In this document: one piece after another, positions 16,127-23,783 of the stretch
How positions within the stretch are numbered: position 1 is the stretch's first letter
How the letters are laid out: every line of letters begins with the position of its first letter
Origin: Aliihoeflea sp052435735
GTDB lineage: Bacteria > Pseudomonadota > Alphaproteobacteria > Rhizobiales > Rhizobiaceae
Reading direction: 5' to 3'
Assembly (NCBI GenBank): GCA_052435735.1
Contig: JBQVNB010000013.1
Location: forward strand, 1 to 64,000
DNA length: 64,000 nucleotides
Program-made: the position numbers and the translations under genes
The notes under the pieces: model-generated
Database searches by the model: none
Seen by the model: the letters and a program-made list of their open reading frames with translations, nothing else
What the model was told of the DNA's origin: nothing

Positions 16127-16900
16127 TCAGTCCCACTTTTCCTTGTAGATTTCGCCCGAATAGTCGACGTGAAGCTCGACCCGCTCGCCATATGCGTTCA
16201 CGGCCTCCACCTCGTAGTGCTTCTTCTTGCGGTCGATGTCGCCGCGCCATTCATAGCCGGCATTCTCGACGATCTGTCGCAGTCCGGCATCGTCATAGGT
16301 CGGGTCGTCCATGGCGATGCGGCGGATATTGCCGGTGAAGTCGATATGCAGTTCGACCTCCGCGCCGTTCGGGCCGAAGGCTTCGACTTCGTAGTGGTCC
16401 TTCTTGCGGTCGACGTCGTAGCCGAACACGTAGCCGGCGTCCTCGGTGATCTTCTTCAGATCGATTCCGGTGCTCAGCGCCGTGTCGATCTCGCGCTGGT
16501 CGTCGGCATCCGCCCGCCGCTGAAGCCGACGTTCGCTGCCATCGGGCGATGCCTGTCCGGCCCAGGGCGGCGGCGTGTCGGGTTCCCGGATGACGATCTC
16601 GCGCCCGTCGCCATGCCTGATCCTGAAGGCGTCGAAGGTCCGCGAGGCGCCCGGTTCGCCGATGACCGTCACGTTCTCGTCGACCGACACCTCGGTCGTC
16701 CGCCACCACGCGGGGCCGGTCTCCACCAGGATGCGGCCCGAATCGTCTTCCAGCACGAACTTGTTGCCGAAAACGTCGGTGACACGCCCTTCGATCGTGA
16801 TCGACCTGCTGGCCTCGAGGTCTCCGATGGCCGTCTGCGCCGCCGCCGGCGCTGCGCTCACGAGCGCGGCGATGAGAGCGGTCGAGGCAAATATGTTCAT
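16127..16900 (-). CDS. secreted protein with OB-like domain and two PepSY repeats
   Basis: A 257-residue periplasmic protein with a signal peptide (MNIFASTALIAALVSAAPAAA). Residues 30-105 (ITIEGRVTDVFGNKFVLEDD on) look like a bacterial OB-fold (BOF-like) stretch. Two PepSY-like repeats follow, each with a shared core: GYDVDRKKDHYEVEAFGPNG and GDIDRKKKHYEVEAVNAYGE, followed by VELHxDxxGxI. PepSY proteins are usually inhibitory or sensory in the periplasm. It is divergent from a PepSY-response regulator-kinase operon, suggesting a shared regulon. ATG 16900 is chosen for the signal peptide. Confidence 0.8.
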   Translation of the reverse strand: MNIFASTALIAALVSAAPAAAQTAIGDLEASRSITIEGRVTDVFGNKFVLEDDSGRILVETGPAWWRTTEVSVDENVTVIGEPGASRTFDAFRIRHGDGREIVIREPDTPPPWAGQASPDGSERRLQRRADADDQREIDTALSTGIDLKKITEDAGYVFGYDVDRKKDHYEVEAFGPNGAEVELHIDFTGNIRRIAMDDPTYDDAGLRQIVENAGYEWRGDIDRKKKHYEVEAVNAYGERVELHVDYSGEIYKEKWD

Positions 16901-16963
16901 GTGGCTCAAACCTCGTCTCCCTGGTTCGGTCTTGTCGGATGGCAACGATAATGGCCCAGGCAT

Positions 16964-17005
16964 GTTGAACGCCAGCCAAACGACACGGTTCAACTTCGGT
17001 TCAAG
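16964..17005. promoter_or_regulatory. candidate OmpR/PhoP-type binding repeats
   Basis: CGGTTCAA occurs at 16986-16993 and 16997-17004 with an 11-bp period, and an inverted copy, GTTGAAC, lies at 16964-16970. Eleven-bp direct repeats are the usual target geometry of OmpR-family regulators. The site lies between the two divergent PepSY genes, so it may control both. Confidence 0.5.
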
Positions 17006-17028
17006 CCGCCCCGCTAAGAGAGTGTCCC

Positions 17029-17349
17029 ATGAATTTCGGAACGATGAAAACGAGGCTGGCCGCACTGATCTGCGCATTTCTGGTCGCCGTCCCCGCGCTC
17101 GCGCAGGGCCGCGATGAAGTGCTGCCGCTGTCCGAGATCATCGCAGCCGTCGGTGAGCGATATCATGGTGAGGTGGTCGCTGCCGAAGTCGTGGCGGGCA
17201 ACGATCCGGACCTGTATTATGAGCTTCGGCTCATCACGCCGGCAGGCAATGTCCTGCGGATCAGGATCGACGCGTTCACCGCGGCATTCATCGAGGTCGA
17301 CGGGCGTGGGCTCGTCGATGCCCGCAAGCCGGTCTCTGGTCAACAGTAG
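17029..17349 (+). CDS. small periplasmic PepSY-domain protein
   Basis: A 106-residue secreted protein (101 if the ATG at 17044 is used). Signal peptide MKTRLAALICAFLVAVPALA; the mature part is a single PepSY-like unit (LPLSEIIAAVGERYHGEVVA, YYELRLITPAGNVLRIRIDA). It is the first gene of an operon with a response regulator and kinase. This position and type recall FeuN, a small periplasmic modulator of the FeuPQ system in Sinorhizobium, but orthology is not proven. GAGAG lies 9-10 bases upstream of ATG 17029. Confidence 0.82.
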   Translation: MNFGTMKTRLAALICAFLVAVPALAQGRDEVLPLSEIIAAVGERYHGEVVAAEVVAGNDPDLYYELRLITPAGNVLRIRIDAFTAAFIEVDGRGLVDARKPVSGQQ

Positions 17350-17362
17350 GAACATCACTGGA

Positions 17363-18046
17363 ATGAAAGCGCTCCTCGCCGAAGACGATACCCGGCTCAG
17401 CCAGCAGCTCGATGCCGCATTTCGTGAAGCCGGCTTCGTGCCGACGGTCGCCCATGACGGCATCGACATTGAGCATCTGGGCGCGAGCGAGCCTTTCGAC
17501 GTGGCCGTGCTCGACCTCGGCCTTCCGTCGAAGGACGGCATTTCGATCCTTCAGTCCTGGCGCGGGCAGGGCGTGACGACGCCGGTCCTGATCCTGACTG
17601 CACGCGACGAATGGGCCGAGAAGGTCTCCGGTTTCCGCGCCGGCGCGGATGGCTACGTCGTCAAGCCGTTCCGCATGGAGGAGGTGATCGTGCGCGCCCG
17701 CAGCCTGATCCGCCGCGCCGCCGGTCACGCCCAGTCGATCATCACCTGCGGCGCGCTGGAATACGACACCCAGACGACGTCCTTCACGCTCGACGGCCTG
17801 CCGCTGAAACTCACCGCCTTCGAGGCGCAGATCCTGTCCTACATGATCCATCATCAGGACCGCGCGATCTCGCGCACCGAACTGTCCGAACATGTCTACG
17901 ACCGCGACACCGATCGCGATTTCAATTCGATGGAAGTCATCATCGGCCGTCTGCGGCGCAAGATCGGAACCGACATGATCCGCACCGTGCGCGGCTGCGG
18001 CTACGTCCTGGCCGCCTCCAGCGAAAGCGAAGCCGAACGTGCGTAA
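17363..18046 (+). CDS. OmpR-family response regulator
   Basis: A 227-residue two-component regulator. The receiver domain starts MKALLAEDDTRLSQQL with the acidic pair; the phospho-acceptor is Asp51 in VAVLDLGLP, and the Thr and Lys switch residues lie in LILTARD and VVKPF. The winged-helix domain follows (LKLTAFEAQILSYM, LRRKIGTDMIRTVRGCGYVL). It is closest in style to the PhoP/FeuP group. Its stop overlaps the kinase start by 8 bp, so they are co-translated. Confidence 0.93.
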   Translation: MKALLAEDDTRLSQQLDAAFREAGFVPTVAHDGIDIEHLGASEPFDVAVLDLGLPSKDGISILQSWRGQGVTTPVLILTARDEWAEKVSGFRAGADGYVVKPFRMEEVIVRARSLIRRAAGHAQSIITCGALEYDTQTTSFTLDGLPLKLTAFEAQILSYMIHHQDRAISRTELSEHVYDRDTDRDFNSMEVIIGRLRRKIGTDMIRTVRGCGYVLAASSESEAERA

Positions 18047-19364
18047 GTCGCTTCGTCTGCGGCTTCTGGCCGGCGCGGCGATCTGGATCGCCGGCGCGCT
18101 TCTCGTCGCCGGCATGATCATCGCCTCGCTCCTGCGTGACTTCGTCGAGCGCAATTTCGACGAGCGGCTGAACGCGCAGATTCTCTCCATCATGAGCGCG
18201 GTTTCGTTCGATGCGGCCGGCACGCTGCAGCCCGGCGGCGTCGTCTCCGAGCCGCAATACCAGCAGCTCTATTCGGGCTGGTACTGGCAGATCGCCGATG
18301 CCGACGCGGTGCTCCTGAAGAGCGCGTCGCTGTGGGATGCGGATCTCGGCGCGGCGGTCGGCGAGATCGGTCAGTCGGGCCATGTCCCCGAGCTCGTCGG
18401 CCCGCGCGGCCGCGAACTTCATGCGCTCTACCGCGACTTCACGGCGCCCGGCGGCGGGTCAAACCTGCGGGTCACGGTTGCGGGTCCCGAGGCCGAGATC
18501 GAGGACGCGCTCGGCGGCATCGTCCCGCCGCTCGCCATCTCGCTCTTCGTCCTCGGCGTCGGCCTGATCTTCGCCGTGCTCCTGCAGATCCTCTATGGCC
18601 TGCGCCCGCTCGACGCGCTGCGCCGCCAGATCGCCGACATCCGCGAAGGCCGCGCCCAGCGGCTGCCCGATGCCGAGCATGTCGAATTGCAGCCGATGGT
18701 CACCGAAACCAATTCGCTGCTCGAACACAACCGCGCCGTCGTGGAGCGCGCCCGCAACCATGTCGGCAATCTCGCCCACGGCTTGAAGACGCCGCTCGCG
18801 GTGCTGGCGAACGACATTGCCGGCCGGCCCGATTCGGATGTCGCGGCCGACTGCGTGCGCACGATGGAGCGCCTCGTCGCCCATCACCTGCGGCGCGCCC
18901 GCTCGGCGGCGAGCCGCAACATCGTCGGCGTCTCGACCGAGGTCGAACCGGTCATCGGCGATCTGACGCTGGCGATGAGCCGCATCTATGCGGATAAGAA
19001 TCTGGAGCTTCCGGTTTCGGCCGAAAAGGGCCTGAAATTCGCCGGAGACAGCCAGGATCTGGAGGAAATTCTCGGCAATCTGATCGACAATTCCTGCAAA
19101 TACGCCCGAAACCGGGTCGAAATCGTCGCGAAAAAAGAGGGCGGGGATATCCTGATCGTCATCGACGACGACGGTCCGGGTCTCGATGCCGGCGAGCGCG
19201 AGCGTGCGCTCGGACGCGGCATCCGGCTCGACGAACGACCGATCGGATCGGGCCTCGGTCTCTCCATTGTCCGCGACATCGCCGAGCTCTACGGCGGCTC
19301 GCTGGAACTGGCCGCTGCCCCCTCGGGAGGCCTGCGCGCCTGCCTCGTCCTGCCGTCGCTATAG
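18039..19364 (+). CDS. PhoQ-like sensor histidine kinase
   Basis: A 441-residue inner-membrane kinase starting at GTG 18039. Two membrane segments (about 9-32 and 161-186) flank a periplasmic sensor of about 128 residues. The HisKA block is NLAHGLKTPLAVL with the phosphorylated His247. The ATPase domain shows ILGNLIDNSCKYA (N box), DDDGPGL (G1) and GSGLGLSIVRDIAELYGG (G2). Its partner regulator is directly upstream and a PepSY protein precedes both, which suggests a periplasmic brake on the sensor. The 3' end overlaps the convergent hisG by 6 bp. Confidence 0.92.
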   Translation: MRKSLRLRLLAGAAIWIAGALLVAGMIIASLLRDFVERNFDERLNAQILSIMSAVSFDAAGTLQPGGVVSEPQYQQLYSGWYWQIADADAVLLKSASLWDADLGAAVGEIGQSGHVPELVGPRGRELHALYRDFTAPGGGSNLRVTVAGPEAEIEDALGGIVPPLAISLFVLGVGLIFAVLLQILYGLRPLDALRRQIADIREGRAQRLPDAEHVELQPMVTETNSLLEHNRAVVERARNHVGNLAHGLKTPLAVLANDIAGRPDSDVAADCVRTMERLVAHHLRRARSAASRNIVGVSTEVEPVIGDLTLAMSRIYADKNLELPVSAEKGLKFAGDSQDLEEILGNLIDNSCKYARNRVEIVAKKEGGDILIVIDDDGPGLDAGERERALGRGIRLDERPIGSGLGLSIVRDIAELYGGSLELAAAPSGGLRACLVLPSL

Positions 19365-20054
19365 GGCGGCGACGGCCGCCACGATCTCGTCGACGACGGC
19401 CTGATCCGCGGCGGGCCGCTCCTTGATCGAAGAGAACAGGCACGCTTCCGATTTCAGGATCACGCCGTCGGCCAACACCTTGAGATGATTGGCCTTCAGC
19501 GTCGATCCGGTGGTCGTGATATCGACGATGATATCCGCCGAGCCCGCCGCCGGCGCGCCTTCCGTGGCGCCCAGGCTCTCGACGATCCGGTAGACCTGGA
19601 TGCCGTGCGTGCGCGAAAAGAACTGCTGCGTCAGCCGCCAGTATTTGGTGGCGATCCGCAGCCGCCGTCCGTGCCGCTGGCGAAACTCGGCTGCGACGTC
19701 TTCGAGGTCCGCCATCGTCTCGACGTCGAGCCAGGCATCCGGCACAGCAACCACAACGTCGGCCCGCCCGAAGCCCAGGCGGGCACCGATGGCGGCGCGC
19801 TTTTGCCAGTCGGAAATCCCTTCGCAAACAAGGTCTTCGCCGGTGACGCCAAGGTCGATGGACCCCTGCGCGAGTTCGCGCGAAATCTCGGACGCGGAGA
19901 GAAACGCGACCTCGATGTCGTCGCGCCCTTCGATCCGCGCGCGGTAGCGCCGGTCGTCGTCGGGTGTCGCGACGGCGAAGCCCGCAGCGCCCAGTTTCTC
20001 GATGGCCGCATCCTTCAATCGGCCCTTGGAGGGGAGCACGAGCGTGATGGTCAT
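19359..20054 (-). CDS. hisG: ATP phosphoribosyltransferase, short form
   Basis: First enzyme of histidine synthesis (ATP + PRPP to phosphoribosyl-ATP). The 231-residue length shows the short form, which lacks the C-terminal regulatory domain and needs HisZ. Family blocks: MTITLVLPSKGRLKDAAIEK, GVTGEDLVCEG, and GSADIIVDITTTGSTLKANH. The ATG overlaps the hisZ stop by 4 bp. Confidence 0.95.
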   Translation of the reverse strand: MTITLVLPSKGRLKDAAIEKLGAAGFAVATPDDDRRYRARIEGRDDIEVAFLSASEISRELAQGSIDLGVTGEDLVCEGISDWQKRAAIGARLGFGRADVVVAVPDAWLDVETMADLEDVAAEFRQRHGRRLRIATKYWRLTQQFFSRTHGIQVYRIVESLGATEGAPAAGSADIIVDITTTGSTLKANHLKVLADGVILKSEACLFSSIKERPAADQAVVDEIVAAVAAL

Positions 20055-21172
20055 GCGGCCTCTCCCTTCAAGGCTTCGATCCGATCGAGCCAGACGGAGA
20101 ACCCCACCCCCGGAATCGGCGACTTCGCGCCGAGCAGGGTGAGCAGCCGGTCATAGCGGCCACCGCCGACGAGGGGCCGGTCGCGGCTGCCGGCTGAAAT
20201 CTCGTAGACCAGCCCGGTGTAGTAATCGAGCGGGCGGCCGAAGCCGGCGTCGTAGTGGATCGCGGCTTCCGGCAGGCCGAGTTCGGAAATCGAGCGCGAG
20301 CGGGCGGAGAAGATGTCGAGCGCGGCGCCGAGCGAAATGCCGGCATCGCCGGCGAAATCGCGCAGCGCATTGCCGGCCTGGCGCAGCGGCGCATGGATGG
20401 CGAGGAAGGTCTTGAGCGCGCCGAGCGCCTCATCGGACAGCCGCACCGAGCGCAGTTCCGCCTTTTCGATCAGCCGGTTGGCGATCTCGGCGGAGGTTCG
20501 GCCGGCGCTCTCGGCAAGGCCCGTGTCGGTCATCAGGCCGGCGACGTGGGCGGCGAGCGCGTCGCGGTCGCCCTCGGCGATGAGCGAGGCGACGGGCTCG
20601 TCGAGCGTCAGCTTGCGCGACGGGTTGGCGAGGTCGTCGAGCGCGGCGTCCAGCATCTCCTTGGAGCCGAAGGCGCGGGCGAGGCGCTTTTGCCAGCCGC
20701 GCGGCAGGCCGAGCGCGGCCAGCACCGCCTCGAAGACGCGCTGGTCGCCGATGGTGATCGTGAGGTCGTGGTCTGGGAGCACGCCGGCCAGAAGCGCATG
20801 GGCGTCGGCGATGGAGCGCGCATCGGCGCGGGCGATGTCGGTCTCGCCGAGATCCTCGATGCCGGCCTGGAAGAACTCGTTGCCGCCCTCGCGCCGCTGG
20901 CGGAACACCTCGCCGAGATAGGCGTAGCGGCGCGGCGTCCCGGCCTTCGACGCGATGTGGTCGATGCAGACGGGGATGGTGAATTCGGGCCGCAGGCAGA
21001 GCGCCGCACCGGTCTCGTTTTCGGTGAGGAAGATGCGCCGGCGAAGGTCCTCGCCGGCCATGTCGAGGAAGGGGTCGGCCGGTTGGAGAATGGCGACGTC
21101 GACCATGCCGGCGCCGCGCGCGTCGAAGATGGCGCGGATGTCGTCGGCGATCTGGGGAATGCGGGAGGTCAT
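20051..21172 (-). CDS. hisZ: ATP phosphoribosyltransferase regulatory subunit
   Basis: A HisRS-like paralogue without aminoacylation, 373 residues, forming the active complex with short HisG and giving histidine feedback control. It retains class II blocks such as LRPEFTIPVCIDHIA, RYAYLGEVFRQRREGGNEFF and the C-terminal DYYTGLVYEISAG. The ATG at 21172 lacks a good Shine-Dalgarno (GCGGCAATCCA precedes it) but overlaps the stop of a small repeat-encoded ORF reaching back to hisS. Confidence 0.94.
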   Translation of the reverse strand: MTSRIPQIADDIRAIFDARGAGMVDVAILQPADPFLDMAGEDLRRRIFLTENETGAALCLRPEFTIPVCIDHIASKAGTPRRYAYLGEVFRQRREGGNEFFQAGIEDLGETDIARADARSIADAHALLAGVLPDHDLTITIGDQRVFEAVLAALGLPRGWQKRLARAFGSKEMLDAALDDLANPSRKLTLDEPVASLIAEGDRDALAAHVAGLMTDTGLAESAGRTSAEIANRLIEKAELRSVRLSDEALGALKTFLAIHAPLRQAGNALRDFAGDAGISLGAALDIFSARSRSISELGLPEAAIHYDAGFGRPLDYYTGLVYEISAGSRDRPLVGGGRYDRLLTLLGAKSPIPGVGFSVWLDRIEALKGEAA

Positions 21173-21351
21173 TGGATTGCCGCTGCGTTTGGCGAGGTCG
21201 GCGCTCTACGGCGCCCCCCTCTGTCCTGCCGGACATCTCCCCCGCATGGGGGGAGATCACGCGGTGTCGATGACGAGCCTAATCTCCCCACCCGCGAGGG
21301 AGATGCCCGGCAGGGCAGAGGGGGGCGCGACGAAACGAAAACCCTCGTCAT
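21169..21351 (-). CDS. small ORF spanning the repeat between hisS and hisZ
   Basis: A 60-codon frame begins at ATG 21351, overlapping the hisS stop by 4 bp (ATGA), and ends with TGA at 21169-21171, overlapping the hisZ ATG by 4 bp. The product is Arg/Pro/Gly-rich repeat sequence (RDLPPCGGDVRQDRGG), with no domain. Because hisZ has a poor ribosome site, this ORF could carry ribosomes to it. The functional role is inference. Confidence 0.35.
   Translation of the reverse strand: MTRVFVSSRPPLPCRASPSRVGRLGSSSTPRDLPPCGGDVRQDRGGRRRAPTSPNAAAIQ
21211..21328. repeat. long palindromic repeat, family A, copy 2
   Basis: The left arm GCGCCCCCCTCTGTCCTGCC and the right arm ending GGCAGGGCAGAGGGGGGCGC are near-perfect complements over about 33 bases, with inner CATCTCCCCC / GGGAGATG blocks. 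It fills most of the hisS-hisZ gap. Confidence 0.9.
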
Positions 21352-22928
21352 TCCGCGCCGTCCCGATCCGCCTTCTGCGCCTCGAGCACCCGACGCACGG
21401 CCTCGATCAGCCCGCTCTCCGGCACGGAAAACTGCGCCGGGCGACTTTCGCGCCATTCGGTGTTGTCGGTGATGCCTTCGGCGGCCTTGGCGCCGGCGAT
21501 CAGATCCTTGATCTGGACTTCGCCCGCCGCGCGCTCGTCGCCGCCCTGGATCACGACGCAGGGTGCGCCGCGCCGGTCGGCGTACTTCATCTGCGCCTTC
21601 ATGCCCGCGCCGCCGAGATACATTTCGGAGCGGATGCCCGCCGCGCGCAGGTCTGCGACCATCTTCTGGTAGCGGCCGAGGGATTCAGTGTCCTTGTCCA
21701 TGACGAGGACGACGACCGGCGCGAGAACGTTTGCGGTGTCAAGCTTGCCGAGATTCTTCAGCGCCGTGACAAGTCGCGAGACGCCGATGGAAAAGCCGGT
21801 CGCCGGAACCGGTTCGCCGCGAAAGCGCGAGACGAGGCCGTCATAACGTCCGCCGCCGGCGACGGAGCCGAAGCGTACGACCTGGCCGTCTTCGTTGGTG
21901 ACGTCGAAGGTGAGTTCGGCTTCGTAGACGGGGCCGGTGTAGTATTCGAGGCCGCGGACGACGGAGGGGTCGATCTTGATGCGGTTCGATCCATATCCTG
22001 CTGCTTCGCAAAGTTCTGCAATTGTCAGCAGCTCTTGGGCTCCCTGCCGCGTTGTTTCGTTATGTGCAGCGCTCCACGTGATTTTTGCACTCGTAACGTT
22101 GTCGTAAAAGAGTGCTCCGTCGTTAGCGAATTCCATGTCGGAGAGATCTCGGTCGCCGGCGCTCTTTATATCGGACAGATCGTAAGCTTCGGCCGTTGCT
22201 GTCATGACGATGGATTGCTGCTCGTCAGTCAGCCCTGCGCCCTTCGTAAAATCACCGCTCTCATCCATGCGGCCTTTACCAAGCAGCGCACGAACCCCTT
22301 CAGGACCGAACTTGTCCAGCTTATCAATCGCGCGCAGCACGCCGAGCCTGCGTCCGGCATTCTCGTCGCCGCCGAGGCCGATTGCCTCCAGAACTCCGTC
22401 CAGCACCTTGCGGTTGTTCACCCGGATCACGTAGTCCCCGCGCTTGATGCCGACGGCTTCGAGCGTATCGGCCATCATCATCGCCATCTCGGCATCCGCC
22501 GCGACGCCCGGCGTGCCGACGATATCCGCGTCGAACTGCATGAATTGCCGGAACCGTCCCGGGCCGGGCTTTTCGTTGCGGAAGACCCAGCCGGAGCGGT
22601 AGGAGCGATAGGGTTTGGGCAGGCGCTCGAAGTTCTCGGCGACGAAGCGGGCGAGGGGGGCGGTGAGGTCGTAGCGCAGAGACAGCCACTGCTCGTCATC
22701 GTCCTGGAACGAGAAGACACCCTCGTTCGGGCGGTCCTGGTCGGGCAGGAATTTGCCGAGCGCGTCGGTATATTCGATCATCGGCTGCTCGACCGGATCG
22801 AAGCCGTAGAGCTCGTAGACCTCGCGGATTTTGGCGGTCATGGCGTCGACGGCGCGGATGTCGTCGGCATGGCGGTCGACGAAGCCTCGCGGAAGCCGCG
22901 CCTTCATTTTTTCCGCCTTGTCGACCAT
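21348..22928 (-). CDS. hisS: histidyl-tRNA synthetase
   Basis: Class II aminoacyl-tRNA synthetase charging tRNA-His, 526 residues. Motif 2 is YRSYRSGWVFRNEKPGPGRF. Motif 3 and substrate blocks are VVRGLEYYTGPVYEAEL and GGRYDGLVSRF followed by GFSIGVSRL. The start at 22928 (MVDKAEKMKARLPRG) is preferred over an upstream frame without family support. A stretch at about 21985-22325 has visibly lower GC and different codon use than its surroundings. hisZ and hisG follow. Confidence 0.95.
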   Translation of the reverse strand: MVDKAEKMKARLPRGFVDRHADDIRAVDAMTAKIREVYELYGFDPVEQPMIEYTDALGKFLPDQDRPNEGVFSFQDDDEQWLSLRYDLTAPLARFVAENFERLPKPYRSYRSGWVFRNEKPGPGRFRQFMQFDADIVGTPGVAADAEMAMMMADTLEAVGIKRGDYVIRVNNRKVLDGVLEAIGLGGDENAGRRLGVLRAIDKLDKFGPEGVRALLGKGRMDESGDFTKGAGLTDEQQSIVMTATAEAYDLSDIKSAGDRDLSDMEFANDGALFYDNVTSAKITWSAAHNETTRQGAQELLTIAELCEAAGYGSNRIKIDPSVVRGLEYYTGPVYEAELTFDVTNEDGQVVRFGSVAGGGRYDGLVSRFRGEPVPATGFSIGVSRLVTALKNLGKLDTANVLAPVVVLVMDKDTESLGRYQKMVADLRAAGIRSEMYLGGAGMKAQMKYADRRGAPCVVIQGGDERAAGEVQIKDLIAGAKAAEGITDNTEWRESRPAQFSVPESGLIEAVRRVLEAQKADRDGAE

Positions 22929-23034
22929 GTCTGAAATCCGCCTGCGATGATTGGAAAAGCGCCCGGAACGGGCGCGCCGTGTCGTAACCGATAGGAACGA
23001 AGGCGGCAAGTGTCGGGGAATGCTGGCCGACGGC

Positions 23035-23190
23035 AGCGCTCCCCCTCTCCGCCTCGCTGGCGCTCGGCACCTCTCCCCCAGAGGGGGCGAGGAAACGACG
23101 GCAGCGATGACGCTTTTTAGCCTGGTTTTCCTCGCCCCCATCGGGGGAGAGGTGGCTCGGGCGAAGCCCGAGACGGAGAGGGGGGCTTGC
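23035..23190. repeat. long imperfect palindrome, family B
   Basis: The left arm (23038-23095) holds CCCCCTCTCCG...CACCTCTCCCCCAGAGGGGGCGAGG. The right arm (23126-23190) is its complement (CCTCGCCCCCATCGGGGGAG, AGGTG...CGGAGAGGGGGGC). Each arm is about 55-60 bases. With the flanks it accounts for the 324-bp gap 22929-23252 between hisS and doxX, apart from the terminator. Confidence 0.85.
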
Positions 23191-23200
23191 ACCGCAAATG

Positions 23201-23225
23201 AAAAGGCGGGCCGGAGCCCGCCTTT
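23201..23225 (-). terminator. rho-independent terminator of doxX
   Basis: AAAGGCGGG pairs with CCCGCCTTT around a 6-base loop. Read on the minus strand it ends in TTTT, 28 bases past the doxX stop. Confidence 0.8.
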
Positions 23226-23252
23226 GGCGACTGGAGATCGCTGTTTGAAAAC

Positions 23253-23633
23253 TTACGCGCGGGCGGCGACGGAGACCGAGCCGGGACCCGAGACCGAGAG
23301 GGCGAGGAAGCCGCCGGCCATGGCGAGGTTCTTGAAGAAGTTGTTGAACTGGTTCTGGTCGGCGAAGTCCATGTGGCCGAGAAGGGCGGTGGCGACGCAG
23401 AAGAGCGCGAAGGCATAGGCGACATAGCGCGTCTTGAAGCCGACGACGATGGCGATGCCGCCGAGCACCTTGAGCGCGATGATGAGCCAGGTGACGAGCA
23501 TCGGCGCGGGCAGGCCGAGCGAGCCCATATAGCCGGCAAAGCCGCCCGGCGCGGTGAGCATGCCGAAACCGGAAATGAGGAAGAGCGCAACCAGAAGGAT
23601 GCGGGCGAAGAGAAGGACGGCGTCGTTGGTCAT
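23253..23633 (-). CDS. DoxX family membrane protein
   Basis: A 126-residue inner-membrane protein with four hydrophobic segments (about 5-22, 45-65, 70-87, 100-118). The DoxX hallmarks are LLVALFLISGFGMLTAPGGF near the start and DQNQFNNFFKNLAMAGGFLA near the end. The role is not established; DoxX-like proteins have been linked to redox or thiosulfate metabolism. It is monocistronic, with its own terminator and an inverted repeat upstream. Confidence 0.85.
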   Translation of the reverse strand: MTNDAVLLFARILLVALFLISGFGMLTAPGGFAGYMGSLGLPAPMLVTWLIIALKVLGGIAIVVGFKTRYVAYAFALFCVATALLGHMDFADQNQFNNFFKNLAMAGGFLALSVSGPGSVSVAARA

Positions 23634-23660
23634 GGCGGTTTGAAACCCTTGGGAGGAGGA

Positions 23661-23679
23661 GTAGATGTCCCCTATCTAC
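23661..23679. promoter_or_regulatory. operator-like inverted repeat upstream of doxX
   Basis: GTAGAT and ATCTAC are separated by 7 bases, 28 bases upstream of the doxX ATG. The size and position fit a repressor dimer site. No regulator gene is adjacent. Confidence 0.4.
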
Positions 23680-23783
23680 TTGCGCCCATGCAATTGTGCG
23701 AGCCGTCCCGCACGCGACACTACGTTCAGGATTGGTGAACGATGTGGGGGAGGGTGTTCACCGGTCAACAAGGGTTTTCCCGT

